NCBI RefSeq assembly: GCF_004684085.1
Contig: NZ_SRHZ01000081.1
Span: 42,030-106,029, forward strand
Reading direction: 5' to 3'
DNA length: 64,000 nt
DNA from: Stenotrophomonas maltophilia
GTDB lineage: Bacteria > Pseudomonadota > Gammaproteobacteria > Xanthomonadales > Xanthomonadaceae
Positions within the stretch are counted from its first letter, which is position 1. Each line of letters starts with the position of its first letter. The notes below the pieces were generated by a model, which was not told the origin of the DNA, did not search any database, and saw nothing but the letters and a program-made list of their open reading frames with translations. The position numbers were made by a program, and so were the translations under genes. Below, piece by piece: positions 51,738-60,856 of this stretch.

Positions 51738-52664
51738 TTGCGCCTCACCCTGCTTCCCCTGCTTGCTGCCTCGCTGCCTGCGTTGGCCGCCAATCCTCCC
51801 GAACACGTACTCCCGATGTGGATGCAGGGCGGCCATCCGGCCGTGGCCGTATCACTGGACGGTCGCGCCGAACCATTGCGCTTCGTGGTCGACAGTGCGG
51901 CGGGAGCGACGCTGGTCGATGGACGCGTGGTTCGACGCTACGGCCTGGACGACCCCGACGGGGCCGTTTCGCATGCCCAGGGGGCGAGTACGAAAGCTGC
52001 CGAGCTGCGACGCATGCGCTCCACGTCCTGGCAGCTGGGTGGATGGCAGCTGCAAGCCAGTGGCACCCAGGTTGATCTGTCCTCATTGGTGAAAGACGAT
52101 GAACCTGCCATCGACGGCCTGATTGGAAATGATCTGACCGGGCGTTGGGATACGCGCTGGGACTTCGGCCGCAGCGAACTGGCGTTGTGGGCAGCGGGAC
52201 GTCTCGCGTTCGGCGGAAACGGCTGCCAGTCCAACGCTCTGCCCGATCGCAGTGCGGGCCTGCGCCAGTTCGCCTTCATCACGCTGTCGCTGGGCGAGAC
52301 CGGTGTGGAGGCTATCGCCGTGGTCGATACCGGCGCTGCGCAGACCGTGCTCAATGCCGAAGCCGCCCGTGCGCTGGGGGTACGAACCGATGGCAGCGAT
52401 GCACGGGTACGCGTGCGTGAGAAGGGCACCGAGGGCCTGGGCGGCGGCAAGCAGGCCACCTGGCTGTACACCCTGCCAGGCATGATCAGCGCCGGATGGC
52501 AGCATCCGCCGATGGAGATCCGTATCAGCGAGTTGTCCGTATTCAAGGCGATCGGCCTCGATTCACGGCCCGCATTGATTCTCGGCGCCGATGCCATGCG
52601 GGGTGGGCAGGTGGACATCAGCGCCGGTGCAACACGCATCTGCCTGCGTCGGCCGGCCAGCTGA
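51738..52664 (+). CDS. Secreted retropepsin-like aspartyl protease family protein
   Basis: A 308-residue exported protein. The start is a TTG at 51738, chosen because a GCGGAGA ribosome site stands about seven bases upstream and the first residues (MRLTLLPLLAASLPALAANP) are a good signal peptide; an ATG at 51705 gives a longer, less typical N-terminus. Two aspartyl-protease-type motifs are seen: FVVDSAAGATLV (Asp-Ser-Ala, altered) and AVVDTGAAQTVL (intact Asp-Thr-Gly). The domains resemble the retropepsin-like fold of PF13650/PF13975. Activity is uncertain since one motif is degenerate. Function unknown. Confidence 0.68.
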   Translation: MRLTLLPLLAASLPALAANPPEHVLPMWMQGGHPAVAVSLDGRAEPLRFVVDSAAGATLVDGRVVRRYGLDDPDGAVSHAQGASTKAAELRRMRSTSWQLGGWQLQASGTQVDLSSLVKDDEPAIDGLIGNDLTGRWDTRWDFGRSELALWAAGRLAFGGNGCQSNALPDRSAGLRQFAFITLSLGETGVEAIAVVDTGAAQTVLNAEAARALGVRTDGSDARVRVREKGTEGLGGGKQATWLYTLPGMISAGWQHPPMEIRISELSVFKAIGLDSRPALILGADAMRGGQVDISAGATRICLRRPAS

Positions 52665-52691
52665 GCACCGGCCGACGCCTCTCCTGCTGCG

Positions 52692-53720
52692 TTACCAGTC
52701 CAGCACCTTCGGCGCCGGCCCCGGATGCGAAGGGAACAACGGCAGCACCTCTTCGGCCAGCTCCTGCAGCACGTCGCCGGCAGGACGCTCGGCGAACTGG
52801 ATACCCAGCGCCGCGTGATTCACGCCCGCACGTTGCCAGGCCTGCAGCAGGTCGATCAGGCCCTTGCGGCCGGTGCGCAGGGTATAGCCCCCTTGCAGCG
52901 GCGTGCGTGGATGATCCGGGTCGTCCACCAGATCGATCCATTCGTTGGTTGTGTGTGGACGGAAGCCCCCGTCCGGGATCAGCGCGCGCCAGGCTCTGAT
53001 CTTCGCAGCCAGACGTTGTGGCCCGGCGTCGTCGTGGGTGGATTCGGGATAGGTCAGCCAGCCATCGGCATGCTGGCCTATCCATTCCAGTGACTGGCGC
53101 GCACCGCCGGTGACGATCAAGGGAACACGCCCGCTCACCGTGGGTGGCAGCAGCTGCACTCCCTGCCCGGCCCACGCATGCGTCATGCGGCCATCGGTGC
53201 CCGCCTGCAGCCAACGCCGGACCTCGCCCACGGCGCTGGCGAAGCGTTCACCACGTGCAGCGTGCTCCAGCCCATAGGCCGGGAACTCAAGCGGCCGATC
53301 ACCGGACGCCACGCCCATCACCAACCGTCCGCCGGAAAGCTGATCGATCGACGCCGTCGCCTTGGCCAGGTCGATCGGGTGGCGCAGTGGCAGCACCACG
53401 CTGCCGGTGGCCAGGGCCACGTGCTGCGTGCGCGCCGCCAGCCATGCCAGGTAGGTGAACGGGTCGAACAACTGTCCTGCATCGCCGAACATCGGGTCGA
53501 ACAGCGGCACGTCGCGTACCCACACCGCAGCAAAGCCGCGGCGATCGATGTCTTCCACCAACCGCGCCTGGCCCTGCAGCACGCGCATGTCGCCCTGGTA
53601 GAAACGCAACGGCAGGTAGATACCCAGGGTCAGTGCATCGGTGTGGAACATGCGCTGGTAGCCGGGGTTTGTGGCAAAGGCGGGAGCTGAAGCGCCCGGC
53701 ATCGCAATGGAATCACTCAT
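52692..53720 (-). CDS. LLM-class (luciferase-like) flavin-dependent oxidoreductase
   Basis: A 342-residue TIM-barrel enzyme using FMN or F420-like flavin, of the bacterial luciferase family. The typical start (LTLGIYLPLRFYQGDMRVLQ) is followed by FAAVWVRDVPLF, LATGSVVLPLRHPIDLAKAT, the conserved LSGGRLVMGVASGDRPLEF and VPLIVTGGARQSLEWIGQ. The substrate is unknown; desulfurising and alkane-sulfonate monooxygenases belong to the same family. The start at 53720 was chosen from the conserved N-terminus. It follows the GST gene with only 13 bases between, so they form an operon divergent from lysR. Confidence 0.85.
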   Translation of the reverse strand: MSDSIAMPGASAPAFATNPGYQRMFHTDALTLGIYLPLRFYQGDMRVLQGQARLVEDIDRRGFAAVWVRDVPLFDPMFGDAGQLFDPFTYLAWLAARTQHVALATGSVVLPLRHPIDLAKATASIDQLSGGRLVMGVASGDRPLEFPAYGLEHAARGERFASAVGEVRRWLQAGTDGRMTHAWAGQGVQLLPPTVSGRVPLIVTGGARQSLEWIGQHADGWLTYPESTHDDAGPQRLAAKIRAWRALIPDGGFRPHTTNEWIDLVDDPDHPRTPLQGGYTLRTGRKGLIDLLQAWQRAGVNHAALGIQFAERPAGDVLQELAEEVLPLFPSHPGPAPKVLDW

Positions 53721-53733
53721 TCGCTGCGCCTCC

Positions 53734-54369
53734 TTACGGACCGGTGGCCGGTTCGGGCAGCTGCACGCCACGTTGTACCGCAGGGCGTGCCGCCACACGC
53801 GCGAACCACGCGGCCAGATGGCGATGCCGGGAGAAGTCGATGTCGATGATGCGCGCGATATGCAGCCAGCCGAAGTGGGCGATATCGGCAATCGAGTACT
53901 GGTCACCGGCCAGCCACACACGCCCCTGCAGGCGCTGGTCAAGCACCGCGAACAGGTCCTCGCTCAGCCGGCGGTAGCGTTCGATCGCCATGGCATCGGC
54001 GGCCTGCGCGAAGTGTTCGAAATGCACGCGTTGACCGAGGATCGGGCCGACGCTGGCGGCATGGAACATCAGCCAGGTCAGCGCCTCCCAGCGAGCGGCG
54101 GGATCCGTGGGTAGCAGCGTGTTGGCGTGCTCCGCCAGGTACATCAGGATCGCGGCTGATTCGAAAATGACGATGCCACGCGCACGATCCTCCAGCACCG
54201 GAATGCGGCCATGCGGATTGAGCCGCAGGAAATCGGGATGGCGATGCTCGCCGTCGGCGATGCGCACGTGGTGCATGCGATACGGAACGCCCAGCTCTTC
54301 CAGTGCGATGGCGGCCTTGAAGCCATTGGGCGAGCTGTCGGTATACAGGTGCAGCGAAGGTTCGTTCAT
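53734..54369 (-). CDS. Glutathione S-transferase family protein
   Basis: A 211-residue GST. The N-terminal domain begins MNEPSLHLYTDSSPNGFKAA and has the glutathione-binding GRIPVLEDRARGIVIFESAA, with cis-Pro and Glu-Ser. The C-terminal helical domain ends DQYSIADIAHFGWLHIARII. It may act on the same substrate as the LLM monooxygenase encoded just downstream. It is divergent from the lysR gene, and the intervening region has a LysR-type operator (54516-54532). Confidence 0.87.
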   Translation of the reverse strand: MNEPSLHLYTDSSPNGFKAAIALEELGVPYRMHHVRIADGEHRHPDFLRLNPHGRIPVLEDRARGIVIFESAAILMYLAEHANTLLPTDPAARWEALTWLMFHAASVGPILGQRVHFEHFAQAADAMAIERYRRLSEDLFAVLDQRLQGRVWLAGDQYSIADIAHFGWLHIARIIDIDFSRHRHLAAWFARVAARPAVQRGVQLPEPATGP

Positions 54370-54515
54370 GGGGATTCCTGGACGGCAGGGAGCGACGGCA
54401 TGCACCGGCCTTGGATGGACGAGGCCAGGTGATGCGGAAACAGGCGCTGCAGCAGCCGTGCAACCAGTCTAGGAATGCGCTGTTCGAGAGGGAAACGATG
54501 TCTCCTGCACGGGGA

Positions 54516-54532
54516 GTTGAGCGCAGCTCAAC
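54516..54532. promoter_or_regulatory. LysR-type operator
   Basis: GTTGAG, five bases, CTCAAC: a perfect inverted repeat with the T-N11-A core of LysR sites, between the divergent GST and lysR genes. Confidence 0.65.
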
Positions 54533-54619
54533 GTGCGCGGGAAGCGCGCGACAGCCTGCACTACGCTCGATATGCTGTCGTCGCGCGGCGCGTGCCGACG
54601 CAGCTACAGGAGAGTGGAA

Positions 54620-55507
54620 ATGGGTGCGGTGCTGCCGCTGCTGGGCCTGCGGGCCTTCGTTGAAACCGGCCGTCATGGCAGCCTGACCGCTGCCGCCGAA
54701 GCGATGGGGGTCACGCCCGGTGCGATCAGCCAGCAACTGCGGCAGCTGCAGGAGCGGCTGGGCGTGAGCCTGTTCGACCGCACCCGGCATGGCGTGGTGC
54801 TCAGCGCCGCAGGCGCTCGCGTATACCCGGAACTGCTGCAGGCCTTCGAGCAGATCTCGCACAGCCTGCAAACCCTGGAGCGCTGGGAAACGCGGCGCAC
54901 GCTGCGCATCAGTGCGGCTCCTAGTTTTGCCGCACAGTGGCTGGCACCGCGATTGGGCGCGTTCAGTGCGTTGCATCCGCAGGTGGACGTACAGCTGGAT
55001 TCAAGCGCGGCGCTGGTCGATCTGCGCCGCGATGGCGTGGACATCGCGATCCGCCATGGCCTGGGTCGCTACCCAGGGCTGCACGCTAAGCACCTGATGG
55101 CGCCGGTGCTGCTGCCGGTGGCCAGTCCTGCATTGTTGGCCGGCACGCCGAAGATGGGCTCGGTGCAGGATTGCCTGCACCTGCCACTTCTGCAGGACGC
55201 CGACCGCAGCGATTGGCGGCTGTGGTTCCAGGCACTGGGGCTGGCCGCCGATGAACGCCTGGAACGCGGCCCTGCGTTCGATGATGACGTGTTGCTGATC
55301 CGCGCGGCGGTGGCCGGGCAAGGCATCGCCCTGGTACGCGACATCCACGCAGCCGAAGAACTGGCCAACGGCCGCCTGCAGGTGGTGATCGACCAGCCAT
55401 GGCCGCAGGCCTTCGCCTACTACGCAGTCACGCGTGCTGATGCGGAGGGCAATCCTGCACTGCCTGCCTTCCTGGCGTGGCTGCGCACAACACTGCAGGC
55501 CCGGTAG
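54620..55507 (+). CDS. LysR-family regulator (GcvA-like)
   Basis: A 295-residue LysR protein. The N-terminal winged helix is LRAFVETGRHGSLTAAAEAM, GVTPGAISQQLRQLQERLGV, FDRTRHGVVLSAAG. The co-inducer domain follows from about residue 90 (LRISAAPSFAAQWLAPRLGA, DGVDIAIRHGLGRYPGLHAK). The ATG at 54620 has a strong AGGAGA site. It probably controls itself and the divergent GST/LLM operon. The TAG stop lies in the GTAG head of a SMAG repeat. Confidence 0.88.
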   Translation: MGAVLPLLGLRAFVETGRHGSLTAAAEAMGVTPGAISQQLRQLQERLGVSLFDRTRHGVVLSAAGARVYPELLQAFEQISHSLQTLERWETRRTLRISAAPSFAAQWLAPRLGAFSALHPQVDVQLDSSAALVDLRRDGVDIAIRHGLGRYPGLHAKHLMAPVLLPVASPALLAGTPKMGSVQDCLHLPLLQDADRSDWRLWFQALGLAADERLERGPAFDDDVLLIRAAVAGQGIALVRDIHAAEELANGRLQVVIDQPWPQAFAYYAVTRADAEGNPALPAFLAWLRTTLQAR

Positions 55508-55526
55508 ATCCGCGCCATGCGTGGAT
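55504..55526 (+). repeat. SMAG/REP palindrome supplying the lysR stop codon
   Basis: GTAG head (55504-55507) with the TAG stop at 55505-55507, then a GATCCGCGCC-type hairpin with one changed base. Confidence 0.83.
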
Positions 55527-55537
55527 GATTGACCCGC

Positions 55538-56149
55538 TTACCGCGCCTGCTCGAAGAACATCAGGTACACCAGCCGGCCATTCTCCGGGCGGTCACCGAA
55601 TGCCGGCCCGGCGGTATGCCAGAACCAGGGCCGCAGCAGCACCAGCCGGTTGAAGCGCATGGGGATGCGCATCGTCATCTCCCACTGGCTGTCGTCGATG
55701 CTGTCGCGCTCGATGATATCGCGATGCATGTCGCCGCCATTGGCATAGCCCAATGCAGCCAGCTCATGGGCATCCAGGGCCATGCGTTCGGTGTTGGTGC
55801 GGCGGTGGCGGAAGAACTCGGTACCGCCTTGGCAATGCTCGGGTGCGCTCAGGTAGAGGATGCCCGACCAGTGCGAATGGTCGGCGTGCACTTTCGCACG
55901 GCCGACATCACCGGCCAGGGTAAGGCGGAACTTGCCGTGCGACTGCAGCGGGTTGACCGGCCGCAGCGGTTCATTGACCAGTCGCGACGCAGCCCCGGAC
56001 AGGCCGTCCAGCTCCAGCCGCTCCAGGGAGTTGCGGCCGGGGAACGCGCCCTCCTGCACGGGATAGGTCAAGCCCAGCGCCGCCTGGCGCAATCCCTGCG
56101 CGTCGGCGGGAGAGAGGAAGTCGTCAACAACGATGAACGAGGTAGGCAT
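55538..56149 (-). CDS. Putative 2-oxoglutarate/Fe(II)-dependent oxygenase-like protein (DUF6445-like)
   Basis: A 203-residue cytosolic protein. It has the usual features of a double-stranded beta-helix oxygenase: the HxD pair in RAKVHADHSHWSGILYLSA, then the distal HTAGPAFGDRPENGRLVYLM, with a His and Arg at the expected positions. The best name I can offer is DUF6445, which in Stenotrophomonas is usual for this locus; the substrate is unknown. The ATG at 56149 was chosen from the family-like start MPTSFIVVDDFLSPADA. It lies between lysR and groEL, separated from groEL by the terminator. Confidence 0.7.
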   Translation of the reverse strand: MPTSFIVVDDFLSPADAQGLRQAALGLTYPVQEGAFPGRNSLERLELDGLSGAASRLVNEPLRPVNPLQSHGKFRLTLAGDVGRAKVHADHSHWSGILYLSAPEHCQGGTEFFRHRRTNTERMALDAHELAALGYANGGDMHRDIIERDSIDDSQWEMTMRIPMRFNRLVLLRPWFWHTAGPAFGDRPENGRLVYLMFFEQAR

Positions 56150-56195
56150 GGTTACCGAGCGTAGCGATGCGCTGACGCGGCGGCAACCGGGCAAC

Positions 56196-56221
56196 GAAAA
56201 ACCCCGCCTTGCGGCGGGGTT
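56196..56221 (-). terminator. groESL terminator
   Basis: AACCCCGCC (56200-56208) pairs with GGCGGGGTT (56213-56221) around TTGC, followed on the minus strand by TTTT. It lies 60 bases after the groEL stop. Confidence 0.85.
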
Positions 56222-56282
56222 CTTCTTTACATCGGGGAAGGCGTGCCGACCAAGGTCGGCGACTACCTCCGGGAGCGTGGAC

Positions 56283-57986
<1,704 letters not shown>

Positions 57987-58013
57987 TCAGGTTGAAACAG
58001 GTCGCGCCGAGGC

Positions 58014-58301
58014 TCAGCCGATGACGGCGAGCACGTCGTCTTCGCGCAGGACCTTGTACTCGACGCCTTCGCTCTTGTACGAGCTGCCGGCGTACTGGCC
58101 GTAGATGACCTTGTCACCGACCTTCAGCGACGGAGCGCGCACGCTGCCGTTGTCCAGCGGCTTGCCCGGGCCCACGGCCACGACTTCACCCTTGGTGGAC
58201 TTTTCCTTGGCCGAATCCGGAATGACGATGCCACCGGCGGAGATTTCGTCGGCTTCGATCGGCTTGACCACAATGCGGTCGTGCAGCGGCTTGATGCTCA
58301 T
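58014..58301 (-). CDS. groES: Co-chaperonin GroES (10 kDa)
   Basis: A 95-residue GroES that caps GroEL. It begins [20 protein letters not shown] and has the mobile-loop region [20 protein letters not shown] and the C-terminal [16 protein letters not shown]. It is the first gene of groESL. Upstream are an imperfect CIRCE (58348-58374) and a sigma32-like promoter (58416-58444). Confidence 0.98.
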   Translation of the reverse strand: MSIKPLHDRIVVKPIEADEISAGGIVIPDSAKEKSTKGEVVAVGPGKPLDNGSVRAPSLKVGDKVIYGQYAGSSYKSEGVEYKVLREDDVLAVIG

Positions 58302-58347
58302 GAGAGACCTCTTAAGTTATTGATTGGTCTGAAAAAGTCTGGCGATG

Positions 58348-58374
58348 TTAGCACTCACCCAAGGTGACTGCCAG
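58348..58374. promoter_or_regulatory. Imperfect CIRCE (HrcA site) upstream of groES
   Basis: TTAGCACTC (58348-58356) matches one CIRCE arm exactly, followed by nine bases and GACTGCCAG (58366-58374), which matches the other arm (GAGTGCTAA) at six of nine positions. The correct spacing supports an HrcA operator with one weak half-site. Confidence 0.7.
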
Positions 58375-58415
58375 CATCGCTCGCGAAAAAGCCCGACGAA
58401 TCGGGAGCAGGACAG

Positions 58416-58444
58416 AGATGGAGCTGGCCCCGGGCCTTTCAAGG
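58416..58444 (-). promoter_or_regulatory. Sigma32-type heat-shock promoter of groESL
   Basis: On the minus strand CCTTGAAA (58444-58437), 13 bases, CTCCATCT (58423-58416), close to CTTGAAA-N13-17-CCCCATTT. A small CCCGA/TCGGG hairpin with a following T run (58392-58405, then CTTTTT) would be the first transcribed bases. Confidence 0.7.
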
Positions 58445-58571
58445 CCGATCCAGGAAAAAATTTCGCTGCCGCCGACGGTGCAGGTTCCTGCCCTGCGCGA
58501 AGGCCTTGATGCCGGTGCAGCGCGGCACCGCCATGTCCGCGCCCTCGACATTTGGTGATCCACGTCGCACT

Positions 58572-58585
58572 GTCAGATATCTGAC
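58572..58585. promoter_or_regulatory. Perfect 14-base palindrome upstream of the endonuclease gene
   Basis: GTCAGATATCTGAC, 74 bases before the endonuclease start. It could be an operator; no -10/-35 could be assigned with confidence. Confidence 0.4.
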
Positions 58586-58658
58586 GTTCATTTACGACAA
58601 AGTGTCACTGGATCGGCCTTAGGCTCGGCCGCGCATTCCCAATCACAAGGAGTAGTCG

Positions 58659-60449
58659 ATGCGATTGCTGTCCCCGCTCGCCGCCGCCTGCCTGTTGGCA
58701 CTGGCCGCCGCGCCGGCCCAGGCCGAAGTCTTCATCAACGAACTGCACTACGACGACAGCACCGCCGCCGGTGACGTCGGCGAAGCCATCGAAGTGGTCG
58801 CTACTGCCGGAGAAGACCTGTCCGGCTACCGCCTCTACCTCTACAACGGCAGCAACCCGTCGGCCGCCACGGTCTACGCCAACAATCCGGTCCCGGCCGG
58901 CACCACCGCCGGCTGCGGCAGCGCCAGCATCGCCGTGGTCAACTACCCGACCAACGGCCTCCAGAACGGCCCGAACGACGGTATCGCCCTTGTCGATGCC
59001 AGCGGCAAGGTGGTCCAGTTCCTCAGCTACGAGGGCGCCATCACCGCCTCCGGCGGTCCTGCCGCCGGCATGACCAGCCAGAACATTCCGGTGGCCGAGA
59101 CCAACAGCACGGCGCCAGGCACCTCGCTGCAGCTGACCGGCAGCGGCAGCCAGTACACGCACTTCACCTGGGCCGAATCGGCCAGGCAGACCTTCGGCAG
59201 CTGCAACAATGGCCAGACCTTCAGCGGTGGCGGCACCCCGGGCCCGAACACACCACCGTCGGTATCCACCACCACGCCGGCACAGGGCAGCAGCACCTTC
59301 CCCGCCGCCGCCGACCTGGAAGTGGTGTTCAGCGAAACGGTGAACCTGGCCAGCGGCGCCTTCGCCCTGAGCTGCGGTACCTCCGGCAGCGTGCCGCTCA
59401 CGTTCCCGGCCAGCGGCCGCAGCGTGAAGCTGTCCACCAACACCGCTCTGGTGGCCGGTGAGGCCTGCCGCTTCGACATCCGCGCCGCGCGCATCACCGA
59501 CCTGCAGGGCGCACACCCGGCCGCCGACAGCCGCATCGCCTTCACCGTGGCCAGCACCGGTGGCAATCCGGACCCGGGCAACCCCGGCGTGCCCGCCGGT
59601 TACTACTCCAAGGTCAACACCAGCAGCCCCAGCCAGCTGCGCTGCTCGCTGCACGCCACCATCAAGGGCCACACCGCCTACCCGTACAGCGGCTCGGGCA
59701 CCAGCACCTGGACCATCCTGGAAATCGCCGACGAGGATCCGAACAACAGCGGCAGGATCCTGGATGCGTACCGCAACCGCAGCTACGCCAAGGTGACCGA
59801 CCGCGCCGGCAGCGGCGGCGGCCTGAAGTACAACCGCGAGCACACCTGGCCGAACTCGCTGGGCTTTGCCAGCACCACCGGCGACAAGGGCCTGCCGTAC
59901 GCGCCGTACACCGACACCCACATGCTGTACCTGACCGACGCGCAGTGGAACGCCGATCGTGGCAACAAGCCCTTCGGCAAGTGCGACGCCAACTGCGGCG
60001 AGCGTGCCACCGAGGCCAACAACGGCCAGGGCGGCGGCAGCGGCGGCTACCCGGGCAACTCCAACTGGGTACGCACGCCCGACGGCAACGGTGGCACCTT
60101 TGAAGTCTGGGGTGCACGCAAGGGCGACATGGCGCGTGCGGTGCTGTACATGGCCATCCGCTACGAGGGCGGCAAGGATGCGGCCACCGGCCAGTCCGAG
60201 CCGGACCTGGAGCTGACCGATGACCGCAGCAAGATCGTCAAGACCAGCAGTTCGCCGGCCTACATGGGTCTGCTGTCGACGTTGATCGACTGGCATCTGG
60301 CCGACCCGCCGAGCGCTGCGGAGCGTGCCCGCAATGACGTGATCTACAGCTTCCAGGGCAACCGCAACCCGTTCATCGACTACCCCGAGTGGGCCACCCC
60401 GGCCCTGTTCACCTCGGCCAAGCCGGCCACCTGCCAGCTGGCCAACTGA
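58659..60449 (+). CDS. Secreted endonuclease I (EndA/NucM) family nuclease with N-terminal lamin-tail-like and Ig-like domains
   Basis: A 596-residue exported protein. MRLLSPLAAACLLALAAAPAQA is split by a typical signal cleavage site. Residues 23-170 start EVFINELHYDDSTAAGDVGE, a lamin-tail-domain-like strand pattern. Then, after a Pro/Gly linker, an Ig-like (Big_5-type) domain (PSVSTTTPAQGSSTFPAAAD). The C-terminal third is endonuclease I: KYNREHTWPNSLGFAS (with the catalytic His), YTDTHMLYLTDAQWNADRGN, GDMARAVLYMAIRYEGG. This is a metal-dependent nuclease that degrades extracellular DNA. An AAGGAG site precedes the ATG. The role may be nutrient release or competition. Confidence 0.85.
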   Translation: MRLLSPLAAACLLALAAAPAQAEVFINELHYDDSTAAGDVGEAIEVVATAGEDLSGYRLYLYNGSNPSAATVYANNPVPAGTTAGCGSASIAVVNYPTNGLQNGPNDGIALVDASGKVVQFLSYEGAITASGGPAAGMTSQNIPVAETNSTAPGTSLQLTGSGSQYTHFTWAESARQTFGSCNNGQTFSGGGTPGPNTPPSVSTTTPAQGSSTFPAAADLEVVFSETVNLASGAFALSCGTSGSVPLTFPASGRSVKLSTNTALVAGEACRFDIRAARITDLQGAHPAADSRIAFTVASTGGNPDPGNPGVPAGYYSKVNTSSPSQLRCSLHATIKGHTAYPYSGSGTSTWTILEIADEDPNNSGRILDAYRNRSYAKVTDRAGSGGGLKYNREHTWPNSLGFASTTGDKGLPYAPYTDTHMLYLTDAQWNADRGNKPFGKCDANCGERATEANNGQGGGSGGYPGNSNWVRTPDGNGGTFEVWGARKGDMARAVLYMAIRYEGGKDAATGQSEPDLELTDDRSKIVKTSSSPAYMGLLSTLIDWHLADPPSAAERARNDVIYSFQGNRNPFIDYPEWATPALFTSAKPATCQLAN

Positions 60450-60517
60450 CCGCGCAACGCAGCGGTCCACTGCCGCCGCCGGGCCCTGACCCGGCGGCGG
60501 CCCTATACTCGACGGTC

Positions 60518-60856
60518 ATGTCGACCGTCGATCCCGTCCTGCTGCTGTTGACCACCTGCCCGGACCGGGCCAGTGCCGAGCGCATCGCGCACGCGCTGGT
60601 CGGCGAGCGCCTGGCCGCGTGCGTGACCCGCCTCGATGGCGCGCAGTCGACCTACCGCTGGCAGGGCGAGGTGACGACCGACACCGAACTGCAGCTGCTG
60701 GTGAAGACCACCGCGAGCCGCGTCGATGACGCAATCGCCCGGATCGTCGAACTGCATCCGTATGAACTCCCGGAGTGCATCGCGGTCGAAACCCGGGCCG
60801 GCCTGCCGGCGTATCTGGACTGGATCCGGGCTCAGACCCGGGAGGACACTGATTGA
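60518..60856 (+). CDS. cutA: Divalent-cation tolerance protein CutA
   Basis: A 112-residue cytoplasmic trimer of the CutA1 family. Conserved motifs are LLLLTTCPDRASAERIAHAL, ERLAACVTRL, YRWQGEVTTDTELQLLVKTT and VELHPYELPECIAV. The family is named for copper tolerance in E. coli, but its biochemical role is not settled. The ATG at 60518 gives the family length. It overlaps the dsbD start by three bases and is in the same operon. Confidence 0.95.
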   Translation: MSTVDPVLLLLTTCPDRASAERIAHALVGERLAACVTRLDGAQSTYRWQGEVTTDTELQLLVKTTASRVDDAIARIVELHPYELPECIAVETRAGLPAYLDWIRAQTREDTD

